A stretch of 64,000 nucleotides of DNA. It comes from Bacteroidota bacterium. Its GTDB lineage: Bacteria > Bacteroidota > Ignavibacteria > Ignavibacteriales > Ignavibacteriaceae. The notes under the pieces were generated by a model that was not told the DNA's origin, ran no database searches, and saw only the letters and a program-made list of their open reading frames with translations. This document shows positions 55,600 to 64,000 of this stretch, piece after piece. The stretch lies in contig JADFLR010000006.1 in the NCBI GenBank assembly GCA_022564295.1, positions 62,001-126,000 on the forward strand, written 5' to 3'. Position 1 is the stretch's first letter, and every line of letters begins with the position of its first letter. The translations under genes were made by a program, and so were the position numbers.

Positions 55600-57251
55600 T
55601 TTTCTCCTTTTCGGATATTTTGACTTAAAGAGAATTTAACTGGTATCACGTTCCCTCTGTTTCCAATTCCTGCAGTTATACCCATGAATACAATCTCATC
55701 AAGATAAATTGTACATCCATTGGGATTTTGATTGTAATTGGTAACCCAGCAGAATCCACCTATAACCATATTAAGATCTTCTCCTGTCAAATCAAGCGAG
55801 TATTCTTTCCAATCATTTGTCAATGTAAGTACTCCAGTTGATATAGGTCCGTAAGAATCTGAATAGTTAAGTGTAGGATCATTAATTCCACCTGTTTTAA
55901 ACTCTGCTTTTTCTCCTCCTTCTTTTCCCTTCACCCAAAAACTTAATTTTACTGTATCATATCCAGCTAATGAATTAGAAAGATCATAACCAGGGTAAAG
56001 GCCCCAGTTATTAACTGGAGACTGCCAATAAATTCCGCCCCACTGACCAGCAGAAGGTGTGTATGAAATTCGAATACAGCTTTCCCCAGAATAAGGATTA
56101 TTAGTATATAATTCATCTATTATGTCGGTAGGGCTTGCAAAGGTTGTATCATTACCTATTAAAGTAGCAAGTTCACCCATCCATCCACTTGATAAAAAGC
56201 TATTCAGGGGATCACATCCATCCTTATAAACATACAATGGTAGAGTCGCTTCTGTAGGATTTACTACTCTGGGTGGTCTGTTTATTCCATTTTGTGCAGA
56301 TTCAGGGATCAAATCTATTAAGTGTGGTTTTGGTGATCCATATGAAAAATATATTCCCCAATGACTCCCTGCCTCCCCTTCCAATTTGCTTTTCCATTTT
56401 TCATCAAATATCTCAAAATAAAAGTAATCAATATTATTGGTTTTAGCCATACAGATAAAATCTGAAAGATAAGACTTTTGATTCTCTTCACTTGGAATTG
56501 CATTGCCACGCACTCCTCCTTGTGAGGGCCAACCAGTTTCACCAATGACCACAGTTTTATTTGGATATTTTGCTTTTAATTCATTCCATTTCTCTAATAC
56601 GTAACTGGCTCCTTCCTCAACTGCTATGCCATCCCAATAAGGATATATATGAACTAATAGAATATCTACAGTTTGTGCTAATTGAGGGTGGTCAAGCCAA
56701 TCCTTCCATATTTCAGCTGTGGCGACGGGCAGGCTTGTTGCGCTTTTTACTTCTAAAATAAAATCGATTAGTTGTTGTTCAGAAACATTCTTTCTTAACA
56801 AAACTTCATTACCAACAATCAAACCTTTCACATGACTTAAATTCTGATTCGCTATATTTATCAAATTATTTATTTGTATTTCATTTTCACATTCATATCT
56901 TGAAATCCATGCTCCGGGATAGCAATCTATTCCATACTGTTCACATAGAACAGGTATTTGCTCCAAATTATCAGCAACTCCATACGTACGAATTTTCAAT
57001 GTCAAATTCTTAATAAACGCAAGATCTTCGGAAAGCTCACTGATAGTAGGTTGTATACCAAAATTAGGGTCTTCATTGTCTCGATGTGGTCCATAACATA
57101 ACCCTACAAACTTATCATTCGAGTCTGCTGGTGGAAACCCATTGTCAATTTTCACTGGTGACTCAGAGCACTCAAGCATTGTAAGTGAGAGAATAACAAA
57201 AAAAATAATTACTAAAGCTAGTAAAGGTCTGGTATTAAATATCTTTCCCAT
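55596..57251 (-). CDS. GH17-like beta-glucanase with truncated T9SS domain
   Basis: 551 residues. A signal peptide ending near Cys28 (LTMLEC, not a perfect lipobox) precedes a GH17 TIM barrel (about 45-330): VGNEV with the acid Glu149 and VVIGETGWPS with the nucleophile Glu238, as in beta-1,3-glucanases. A carbohydrate-binding-like domain (about 375-530) has WGGIYWQSPVNNWG, homologous to the next protein. The C-terminus reads IPVKFSLSQN then IRKGEK and stop: the first residues of a T9SS domain, cut before NPFNP. It may be secreted by another route or be periplasmic. GGAAAA precedes the ATG. Confidence 0.83.
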   Translation of the reverse strand: MGKIFNTRPLLALVIIFFVILSLTMLECSESPVKIDNGFPPADSNDKFVGLCYGPHRDNEDPNFGIQPTISELSEDLAFIKNLTLKIRTYGVADNLEQIPVLCEQYGIDCYPGAWISRYECENEIQINNLINIANQNLSHVKGLIVGNEVLLRKNVSEQQLIDFILEVKSATSLPVATAEIWKDWLDHPQLAQTVDILLVHIYPYWDGIAVEEGASYVLEKWNELKAKYPNKTVVIGETGWPSQGGVRGNAIPSEENQKSYLSDFICMAKTNNIDYFYFEIFDEKWKSKLEGEAGSHWGIYFSYGSPKPHLIDLIPESAQNGINRPPRVVNPTEATLPLYVYKDGCDPLNSFLSSGWMGELATLIGNDTTFASPTDIIDELYTNNPYSGESCIRISYTPSAGQWGGIYWQSPVNNWGLYPGYDLSNSLAGYDTVKLSFWVKGKEGGEKAEFKTGGINDPTLNYSDSYGPISTGVLTLTNDWKEYSLDLTGEDLNMVIGGFCWVTNYNQNPNGCTIYLDEIVFMGITAGIGNRGNVIPVKFSLSQNIRKGEK

Positions 57252-57286
57252 TGCTTATTTTCCTTTTTTTGTATAAGTACAAGATT

Positions 57287-58588
57287 CTATTTAGAGCCGA
57301 ACAACATGGATAAATTCAATCTTAATGATGGGAGTACATTATTCGATTGTTGGAGAGAGAACAGAGGAATATTAAAATTATCCTGATATTCCCTATAAAC
57401 CAATAAGAATTGTATACCAAATCTAATTGAATTAGTAGGAGCTCCTTCAATCTCTATACCGGCAAAAAATTCCGTTTCCTTTAACTCTCCTAAATCGAAT
57501 GATTCCTCCTTTTGCCTCTCGTTAAATCGATGCCATCCTTTTTCCGCTTCTAAAGAAATTTTATCAGGTAGCAATAAATTTGTCCCTCCCAAAAGATAGA
57601 GAATAACTTCCTCGTTTTTGCCAAAATAGAAAACCGGATACGTAATATATATCGGCAGGCTAAAACTATTTCCATCGAAGAAAGATCGGTTCTTAGACCT
57701 TACTAAATAATAAAATAATGCATCTCCTCCAGGAGCACCTTCCTTTATATAACTCTTTCTATAAAGATTTTCGCCTTCTATTATTTCCGAACCTTTTATT
57801 GCAGACGTTTGGATGGCAATATTCAAGATTCCCCAAAAACGTAAATGAATATCAATACTAATTCTATGTTTTAGGGCAACATTTACTGTATTTTCAATAA
57901 TAAGATAATTATCTGGATTATTTGGATCTAGAATATCATCTGGTCGATACTTCACATCATCCGGGTGTGGAGGGACAGTTCTTATATTACTTGGAATATT
58001 ACCGAAACTTACTTGATCACCTTTTTGATACCCAAATCCAAAGCCAACTCTTATGATTTCGTTTTTGCATAACATCTCTTTTGCCAATTGGTGAATTTTT
58101 TCACCTACATTATCTATTTCGGTTATGGGAATGTTTATGTCCTTCTCAATAATAAGTAAATTGCTTAATACATTAATAGCTTTTGATTTAAGTACAATTA
58201 TGTCATTTCCCTTTGAATCGATTTCAGTTATTATGATTGTCCTAACCTGACTGGATATATAATTTTCAATCGAGTAGACCATTGTTGATGGGTCGTTATC
58301 ATAACTAATTACATTCGAAATTCCTGTCAAGTCTGAATTAGGAAAAAATGTCAAATCAGAATTGTTCATCAATTCAAGCTGCATATCTTCCGGAAATTTT
58401 TCCGGATAATTTTTGTGGTAATACTTTTCTAAGCTATTCTTTACACCTTCAGCAATTCCTTGTGCAATGTCTGCTGATGGAAGCATTACGATTGGCGAAT
58501 TAGAACTGTTTAAGCATTGTGCAACAACCGTTTTCGATCCCAAACTGCTCAAGCAAACAAATAGGAGTATATTAGTTATTGCTTTCAT
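57287..58588 (-). CDS. Exported, probable outer-membrane beta-barrel protein of unknown function
   Basis: 433 residues, signal peptide about 1-24 (ending VVAQ). The first ~190 residues (LPSADIAQGIAEG, DIIVLKSKAINV) are mixed alpha/beta, reminiscent of periplasmic sugar- or envelope-protein modules, but no family was recognised. From about 200 on, alternating hydrophobic strands (FGFGYQKGD, NIAIQTSAIKG, LPIYITYPVFYFG, SLRLNLSMLF) and an aromatic-bearing end suggest an outer-membrane beta-barrel. It lies between the coiled-coil protein and the GH17 gene, so it may anchor or export the products of the operon. Confidence 0.6.
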   Translation of the reverse strand: MKAITNILLFVCLSSLGSKTVVAQCLNSSNSPIVMLPSADIAQGIAEGVKNSLEKYYHKNYPEKFPEDMQLELMNNSDLTFFPNSDLTGISNVISYDNDPSTMVYSIENYISSQVRTIIITEIDSKGNDIIVLKSKAINVLSNLLIIEKDINIPITEIDNVGEKIHQLAKEMLCKNEIIRVGFGFGYQKGDQVSFGNIPSNIRTVPPHPDDVKYRPDDILDPNNPDNYLIIENTVNVALKHRISIDIHLRFWGILNIAIQTSAIKGSEIIEGENLYRKSYIKEGAPGGDALFYYLVRSKNRSFFDGNSFSLPIYITYPVFYFGKNEEVILYLLGGTNLLLPDKISLEAEKGWHRFNERQKEESFDLGELKETEFFAGIEIEGAPTNSIRFGIQFLLVYREYQDNFNIPLFSLQQSNNVLPSLRLNLSMLFGSK

Positions 58589-58603
58589 TTTTTTTCTTTT
58601 ACT

Positions 58604-59356
58604 TTAATGTTTTAAATTAAACTTGGATTTATTGATAGGTAATTCGGATGTTGTCCCGTTGAAAATTATACTATCACTATATTCCCATATTCTATTTGCG
58701 TTATCTTTATATTGTATTTTTAAATTGTAAACACCTTCTTCTTCACTCAGCGTATAATTATCTTCTGTTGTTACACCTTTTAACTTGCCATTTAGAAATA
58801 TTTTGAACTTAAGTGTTTGAAATGAAAAGCCATGAAAAAGAATAGTGACCTCAAATGTTTCAACAGTTTTGGGAGGCACCCGTGATAAACTGTCAATCTT
58901 TTTGTTAAGTCTATTGTTTTCTTCTGTTAGGTTGTTAAATTCATTAGTAACGTTTTGAAGATCTTGAATCAAGGTATTGTTATTTTGCTTTAGGCTATCA
59001 ATGATATGATTGGAATGTTGAAGTTTCTGTTCTAAGATACCCATATGATCGGATAAGACATTCCGTTCGTTGCTCAAGTTCTCCTTTTCTTTATTTAGAT
59101 TCTCAATTTGTTGTTTAAGACTATCAATTCTGTCATCTAGAGTAATTCTTAAATTTTCGATGCCAATGCCTGCAGAAATACTTATGACAATAATTCCGAC
59201 TATACCGCCCCATTTTTTCCCCCAATCTATAATGCGTGACATTATCGAATGTTTAGTTTGCGTTCCATTTTCAGTGTTGGGTATCGATCTTTTGGATTCT
59301 AGTTCTGTCTTTGCTGGCTTAGTAGAATTGTCAGAATGTTCTTTAGATTTTTTCAT
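58604..59356 (-). CDS. Single-pass membrane protein with coiled coil, unknown function
   Basis: 250 residues. A polar N-terminus (about 1-48) precedes one helix (GGIVGIIVISISAGIGIENL, about 50-70), a long heptad-patterned coiled coil (about 72-160), then a C-terminal beta-rich domain with FEVTILFHGFSFQTLKFK and DSIIFNGTTSELP, which looks like a carboxypeptidase-regulatory-like or PEGA-type sandwich. It is the first gene of the four-gene operon and 15 bases from the beta-barrel gene. A tether or sensor across the periplasm is inferred. Confidence 0.6.
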   Translation of the reverse strand: MKKSKEHSDNSTKPAKTELESKRSIPNTENGTQTKHSIMSRIIDWGKKWGGIVGIIVISISAGIGIENLRITLDDRIDSLKQQIENLNKEKENLSNERNVLSDHMGILEQKLQHSNHIIDSLKQNNNTLIQDLQNVTNEFNNLTEENNRLNKKIDSLSRVPPKTVETFEVTILFHGFSFQTLKFKIFLNGKLKGVTTEDNYTLSEEEGVYNLKIQYKDNANRIWEYSDSIIFNGTTSELPINKSKFNLKH

Positions 59357-59948
59357 TGATGTACTGATATTCTATAATTGAATTATTCTTTCTTTTTTTG
59401 GCGCATAACGATGTGGCCGCTAACCGGCAGCTCAAAGAGCTTACCCGACACACCAAATAATTATTTATTTATATACATTAAAGATCGTTCAAATGAAATT
59501 TTTTCCCTTGTTATGCTAAAGCAACGTGAATAAAATTAACAAGAATGTTTTCTTTGACATTTCACAAATCCTTAAGTTCTACAATTTTATATAAGCGGAA
59601 GATTAGCTAGCACCTAACATATTATTAAACTACAAGATTGCTACTTAATTTTTCCTGTTATCCTGCAGAAATATTGGATTCAGTTTTGTTATTACTTTGA
59701 ACTTTTATTTAACTCTTTAAATAAAGTATTAACTGGTAACATTTTTTGGGGTTGGCTAATCAATACTATCAGTTCCCGCCAACTGTATCAATTTTCCCTC
59801 GCCGTGTAAAATTAGGAATTTGCGAGGTGTCTCATCGTTGCAAATGAAACATAATTCATTTAGTATATAGAAGCAATAAGAAATTCAATATTGTCCTAGA
59901 CTTAGTTTATAAGAGTATAAGGTTGATGTCATTCGGTCCCGACTTGTT
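59357..59948. other. Gene-free region
   Basis: About 590 bases with no credible reading frame. At 59401-59450 GCATAACGATG and CTAACCGGC recall the ends of intergenic cassette-like sequences, but integron attC cores are not met. The middle (59480-59740) is A+T-rich and shows no stable stem. The far end leads into the repeat at 59950. The promoter of the four-gene operon probably lies just after 59357. Confidence 0.45.
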
Positions 59949-59949
59949 A

Positions 59950-60000
59950 GGATCAGAATCTCATTAAAAAAATAAGATCCTGAAATAAATTCAGGATGAC
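59950..60000. repeat. Palindromic repeat supplying the DinB-like stop codon
   Basis: Complement sense runs GTCATCCTGAATTTATTTCA then GGATCTTATTTTTTTAATGA and GATTCTGATC. ATCCTGAA/TTCAGGAT pair as a hairpin. The TGA in it (59991-59993, minus) is the stop codon of the DinB-like gene, and the preceding ASS tail is also repeat-coded. Confidence 0.7.
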
Positions 60001-60461
60001 GCGATTAAATTTGACAACTGGAATTCGTGGCGTACCGGGTGCACCACCGCGTGCTCAAGCATTGCATCTATACAATATTCAACTCCCCATCTTGCAAGAT
60101 AAGCTTTATCGTAAAAAACTTTTTCATCCAATTCTTTTAACGGGTCTCTCCATTTTTCCAGAAGATATTCGAGATAGCTGTCTGCTTTCTTTTCTATCTC
60201 ATCCAAAGCTGGAGGAGAATCAATTCCCGGATCCGGCAAATCTAATTTTTTACAAATCCATTTTATATATCCCCTTGAGGCACGAAAAACATGAAAGAGA
60301 AGAGTCTCAATTGATCGGTAGTCCGGATCAGTTGTCTCAGGCAGTTTTACATTTAATTCCTTTGCTTGCTTCCAAACAGGCAGGAAGGAACGCATATGCT
60401 TTTCCTGTAAAAAAACCAGCACACCCGCACCACGATAACGATATTCATTAATTTGATCCAT
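59991..60461 (-). CDS. DinB/YfiT-like putative metalloenzyme
   Basis: 156 residues, four-helix bundle pattern. SIETLLFHVFRASRGYIKWI gives the first metal-type His and AMLEHAVVHPVRHEFQL supplies a cluster of histidines at the C-terminal helix, as in DinB-superfamily proteins that coordinate a divalent metal. Activity and substrate are unknown; some relatives are thiol-dependent transferases. The C-terminus (IASS and the stop) is encoded by the repeat at 59950. Confidence 0.7.
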   Translation of the reverse strand: MDQINEYRYRGAGVLVFLQEKHMRSFLPVWKQAKELNVKLPETTDPDYRSIETLLFHVFRASRGYIKWICKKLDLPDPGIDSPPALDEIEKKADSYLEYLLEKWRDPLKELDEKVFYDKAYLARWGVEYCIDAMLEHAVVHPVRHEFQLSNLIASS

Positions 60462-60670
60462 AACTTTTCCTTTATAGATTTTTATAATACTTATACATTT
60501 TCAATATCAGTAACTGTTTTCTGATAATAATTTTCTACCTGTTATTCTTCTTCCGTCCTGATTAATAAACCGGTTGTTGTAACCAATATATTAAACTTTG
60601 CAGAATTACCAACATTAGTAGAAATATATTAGATTTATTAAATAAAGGGTGGATTAAAATTCTTAACGAT

Positions 60671-63600
60671 CTATTTAATACGAATTACCATAATGGTAAT
60701 ATCATCAGCCTGGATAGCGCTTCCCATCCAGTTATCGCAAGACTTAATAAAATGATCAATTATTTCAGAAGGAGCTTTTTCCGCTACTTTAACAAATTGA
60801 TCTTTCACTCGAGGGTAATCATACATTTCTTCATTTTCATTCATTTGCTCCGGGATTCCATCAGTAAGCAACAATATTATATCACCACTTTTCACTACTT
60901 TTTCATGTATTTTATATGGAAAATTTGCCATAGCACCGAGGGGCATTCCTTTCATTACAATTTCTTCTATAACCTCAGCACTTTTGTTGTAATAATAAAT
61001 CGGAGGCATTCCTGCACTGGTAATGTAAAGCTTACTGTTTTCAAATTTTAAATAGCTGAATGACATTAATATCCTCCCCAGTTTAATTTCTTTTATCATT
61101 TTACTGCAATGGTTCATAAATTCTTTAATGCCGAGTTTAGATGAATCCGAAGTAAAGAATCCTTTCATTAACGTAACCATTGTTCCGGCTTGAAGCCCGT
61201 GTCCGGTTGCATCTCCAAAAGCAACATTTAGGATACCATTCTCCTGAACAATGAAATCATAGTAATCCCCTCCAACTTCAGTCGCTGTTCTCATAAATGC
61301 AGCAATTTCTAAATTAGGGAGTTCAGGCAATTCCTTTGGGAGCATCGAAAGTTGAAGTTGTCTAGCTTCTTCAAGTTCTTTAGTCTTTCGCTCACTCTCT
61401 ATTTCTATTGCTCGTTTTTCTGCCTCTGTGGCTTTCATTCGCAATTCGGTTTCTCGCATTTTAGCTTTCTGCTCACGTCTATCATTTTCAAATTTTCTAA
61501 TTCCTAATAATATTCCTATAAATATTATTCCATAAATGGTATAAGCAATATTAGTTCTCCACCATGGAGGGGTGACTTCAATAAATAGTGACGCACCTTT
61601 TTCATTCCACAACCCATCGCTATTCGATCCAATAACTCGAAGATTATAGTCTCCCGGTGATAAGTTCGTGAATGTAACTGTATGATTATATCCAAGTTGA
61701 ATCCAATTTTCATTAAAGCCCTCCAGCTTATACCGGTATTGATTCATAAGATTATTGTAGTAGCTTAATGCTGCAAATTCAAGACTTACAATATTATCTT
61801 TATATGTCAATAATATGCTGTCGCGTTCTGAAATACCCTTTTCAAATATTGGTTTACCTTCCTCATCATCAGTATTATATCTTATATAATCCGTGAAAAC
61901 AATTGGCGGCACATAATTATTCTCGGTAACACTATCTGGATGGAAAACGTTAAACCCATTCAGACCACCAAATAATAAGCGACCTGTTTTATGATCTCTC
62001 GCATAAGCATTCTGGTTAAATTCGTTCCCCTGTAATCCATCTTCGTAATAATAATTCTTAAAAGTTTGATCGATAGGATTAAATTTCGAGAGCCCATTAT
62101 TAGTACTTAACCAAAGGTTCCCATTTCCGTCCTCTGCTATTCCATAAACAAAATTATTCGACAATCCATCTGTCTCATTATAATTTTTAAAATTATTAGT
62201 TTCGTTAGAATATCTACTTAAGCCTTTAGTCGTGCCAAACCACATAGTACCCTTGCTATCTTTAAATACCCTAATAATGTTATTATCACTTATACTCGTC
62301 GAATCATCCGGATTATTTTTTAAATGGGCGAATGTTTGATTTTCATGATCAAAAATATTTACTCCACCACCAAACGTTCCGATCCAGAGATTGCCTGATT
62401 GATCTTTAGCTATTGACCAGGTTGCATTTGAACTTATTGAGGTAGTATCATTTTCATCAGATTGAAAGTTAGAGATCTTTCCAGTTTTTCGATCCAGTTT
62501 ATTAAGCCCACCCCCGTATGTTCCTATCCAGATATTATTATCATTGTCTTCAATCAACGCATATATACGGTTATCGGTAAGAGTGTGAGGGTCTGATGGA
62601 TTATGTATGTAATGTGTGAAAGTTTCACTCCTAGGATCGAAGGCATCCAGTCCATTGCTAAAGGTACCTAACCATAAAATGCCTGATTTATCTTCATAAA
62701 TTGATTGCACAGAATTACTGACAAGACTATTGGAGATTGCAGGATCGTGGGAATAATTTTTAAATTCCTTTCGTATATGGTCGAACTTATCCAAACCGGC
62801 GTTCCGTGTTCCAATCCAATAAACTCCATTTGCATCTACATTCATGGCAATTACATCATTGTCACTAAGACTATTTTTATTTTCCACATTATTAACATAA
62901 TGTTCAAATACTTGCGAAGAAGGATGGAAATAATTTAATCCTCCAGTATTAGTACCAATCCAAATCACGCCGCTACGATCTTCGTAAATCGAGAATATAT
63001 AATTATCATTTAAGCTTGTAGGATCGGCTGGATCATTTTTATAATTAACAAAAGAATTGCTTTGAGGATCAAATTTACATAGTCCGCCTCTAACTGTCCC
63101 GACCCATAATATTCCTCTGGAATCCTCGTAAATTGGCCAAACAAAATTATCACTAATACTGTTTGGATCAGCAGGGTCATATTTATAATGTAAAAATCTG
63201 CCTGTTTTTTCCTCCAGTTTATTAAGTCCGTCAAATGTTCCAATCCATAATGAGCCTTTGCTGTCCCGCAAAATGGAATAAACTTTATTATTACTCAAGC
63301 TGGATTTGTTATTTGGATCATGTATGAAAGTTTTAACTTCCCCAGTTTCTTTATTCTCCATTTTTAAACCGGTTTCTTGCGATAGCCCTCCGATCCATTT
63401 AATATTTGATTTATCATAATAAACTGCTAATACCGAACTCATAACTGTTTTAGATAAATCGATACTATCTGAAGATACTACAGTAAAAGATTCTTTTTTT
63501 GGATCGTATTCATGAAGGTTACCCGACTGTGTACCTATATAAATTGTTCCCGAGTCATCTTCATAAATAGAGAAGATAAAGTTATCGGTAAGACTATTCG

Positions 63601-63832
63601 GGTTTTCAGGATCATTTTTAAATACTTTAAAATTATATCCATCATATCTATTAAGCCCGTCTTGAGTGCCAAACCACATAAATCCATTTTTATCTTGAAA
63701 TATGCAAGTAACTGCACTTTGGGAGAGTCCGTCCTCTATTGTAAGGTGATTAAAACGAATATGATCCTGTGCTCCGGTGTTTACAATCAATGAAAAAGTA
63801 AACATAGATAACACTAGAAATACTTTACTCAT
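60671..63832 (-). CDS. Two-component-type beta-propeller sensor with SpoIIE phosphatase output
   Basis: 1053 residues. A signal peptide (about 1-21) is followed by about 13-14 propeller repeats of the (L/W)WIGT..GGL..(F/Y)D type (for example GSLWIGTFDGLNKL, GVIWIGTNTGGLNYF, GNLWLSTNNGLSKF), making a two-propeller periplasmic sensor. A Y_Y_Y domain (about 685-755), one transmembrane helix (about 765-790), a charged coiled coil (about 795-840) and a PP2C/SpoIIE domain (about 850-1050) follow. Metal ligands are visible in VGGDYYDF, FGDATGHG, LTDGIPEQM and QADDITIMV. It should dephosphorylate an anti-sigma antagonist, although no partner is in the window. No histidine kinase is present. Confidence 0.9.
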   Translation of the reverse strand: MSKVFLVLSMFTFSLIVNTGAQDHIRFNHLTIEDGLSQSAVTCIFQDKNGFMWFGTQDGLNRYDGYNFKVFKNDPENPNSLTDNFIFSIYEDDSGTIYIGTQSGNLHEYDPKKESFTVVSSDSIDLSKTVMSSVLAVYYDKSNIKWIGGLSQETGLKMENKETGEVKTFIHDPNNKSSLSNNKVYSILRDSKGSLWIGTFDGLNKLEEKTGRFLHYKYDPADPNSISDNFVWPIYEDSRGILWVGTVRGGLCKFDPQSNSFVNYKNDPADPTSLNDNYIFSIYEDRSGVIWIGTNTGGLNYFHPSSQVFEHYVNNVENKNSLSDNDVIAMNVDANGVYWIGTRNAGLDKFDHIRKEFKNYSHDPAISNSLVSNSVQSIYEDKSGILWLGTFSNGLDAFDPRSETFTHYIHNPSDPHTLTDNRIYALIEDNDNNIWIGTYGGGLNKLDRKTGKISNFQSDENDTTSISSNATWSIAKDQSGNLWIGTFGGGVNIFDHENQTFAHLKNNPDDSTSISDNNIIRVFKDSKGTMWFGTTKGLSRYSNETNNFKNYNETDGLSNNFVYGIAEDGNGNLWLSTNNGLSKFNPIDQTFKNYYYEDGLQGNEFNQNAYARDHKTGRLLFGGLNGFNVFHPDSVTENNYVPPIVFTDYIRYNTDDEEGKPIFEKGISERDSILLTYKDNIVSLEFAALSYYNNLMNQYRYKLEGFNENWIQLGYNHTVTFTNLSPGDYNLRVIGSNSDGLWNEKGASLFIEVTPPWWRTNIAYTIYGIIFIGILLGIRKFENDRREQKAKMRETELRMKATEAEKRAIEIESERKTKELEEARQLQLSMLPKELPELPNLEIAAFMRTATEVGGDYYDFIVQENGILNVAFGDATGHGLQAGTMVTLMKGFFTSDSSKLGIKEFMNHCSKMIKEIKLGRILMSFSYLKFENSKLYITSAGMPPIYYYNKSAEVIEEIVMKGMPLGAMANFPYKIHEKVVKSGDIILLLTDGIPEQMNENEEMYDYPRVKDQFVKVAEKAPSEIIDHFIKSCDNWMGSAIQADDITIMVIRIK

Positions 63833-63943
63833 TTATCCACTCCTAACAACACCTTAATAATTATGACGCTATAACAATATACAATAAATTGATTATTAAT
63901 ATTAAACAGCAATAATATTATCGATCTGGTGAAATGATAAAAT

Positions 63944-63975
63944 AATCCTTGACCCCAGAAATGAGGTCAAGGATT
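63944..63975 (-). terminator. Intrinsic terminator of a gene entering from the right edge
   Basis: An 11-bp perfect stem AATCCTTGACC / GGTCAAGGATT with a 10-base loop. On the minus strand it is followed by ATTTTATC, a weak U tract. It stands between the right-edge gene fragment and the propeller-sensor gene. Confidence 0.75.
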
Positions 63976-63983
63976 GTAAAGCG

Positions 63984-64000
63984 TTACTTCAATAACATTA
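63984..64000 (-). CDS. 3' end of a probable T9SS-sorted protein, cut by window edge
   Basis: Only the final codons are visible: ATG TTA TTG AAG TAA, giving MLLK and a stop. That ending matches the conserved (K)M(I/L)LLK terminus of the other type A sorting domains in the window, and an intrinsic terminator follows 8 bases on. With so few residues the identity rests on pattern resemblance only. Confidence 0.35.

Noticed and set aside
59401-59455. A second cassette-like sequence (GCATAACG...CTAACCGGC)
   Set aside because: No matching inverted core downstream, so it is described only as part of the gene-free region.
1-64000. CRISPR arrays, tRNA genes, rRNA genes and transposases
   Set aside because: No regularly spaced direct repeats, no cloverleaf with a TTCGA-type arm outside coding sequence, and no transposase reading frame were found.

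Overview
The window looks like a chromosomal segment of a low-G+C member of the Bacteroidota/Chlorobiota (FCB) group, most likely Ignavibacteria. The clues are type IX secretion (T9SS) C-terminal sorting domains of the NYPNPFNPST type ending in MILLK, a beta-propeller/SpoIIE sensor, a TonB transducer, a TAnnTTTG-type promoter and many short palindromic intergenic repeats. No tRNA, rRNA, CRISPR array or transposase gene was seen.

Layout. 1-6.3 kb (minus): a UMF1-type MFS transporter cut by the left edge, nusB, a SanA/YdcF-like protein, a decapitated RND efflux fragment, tonB, vanZ-like and nnr. 6.3-15.3 kb (minus): an asnS-nuoJKLM-nhaD-orf-nuoN operon encoding the proton-pumping membrane arm of complex I with an NhaD-type antiporter inside it. 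15.5-18.7 kb (minus): a SIR2-HerA defence module followed by a small translationally coupled KTSC-domain gene. 18.9-24.3 kb: an NhaC-family antiporter, a MITE-like nested element, a lipoprotein/orf/sixA operon, the SRP RNA gene and an orphan beta-class DNA methyltransferase. 24.4-27.9 kb: a large hybrid histidine kinase.

28-43.5 kb is a central-carbon locus: an isocitrate-type dehydrogenase, an HD-domain protein, a homoaconitase-like aconitase, an MmgE/PrpD protein, a CitD-CitE fusion and CitF (citrate lyase), then convergent acetyl-CoA synthetase and PEP carboxykinase. Together these could interconvert 2-oxoglutarate, isocitrate and citrate, cleave citrate to acetate and oxaloacetate, activate acetate and make PEP. 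Two accessory genes interrupt it: a GHKL-ATPase/DUF3883 gene, and an ORF6N gene that sits in a captured, duplicated 5' end of prpD.

43.8-64 kb: a REC-histidine kinase, a BshB1-like deacetylase, two T9SS cargo proteins, a secreted EEP nuclease-like protein, a Gabija-type pair (gajA/gajB), a four-gene operon with a GH17 beta-glucanase-like protein and a T9SS alpha-toroid protein, a DinB-like protein, a 14-repeat propeller-SpoIIE sensor, and the last codons of what is probably another T9SS protein.

Most notable are the SIR2-HerA-KTSC operon; the ORF6N gene coupled by ATGA overlap to a stolen prpD start; the GH17 protein whose sorting domain stops just after its first residues; a MITE-like element with terminal inverted repeats and a flanking direct repeat; and a family of palindromic repeats that supplies stop codons, C-terminal tails and an internal peptide to real genes.
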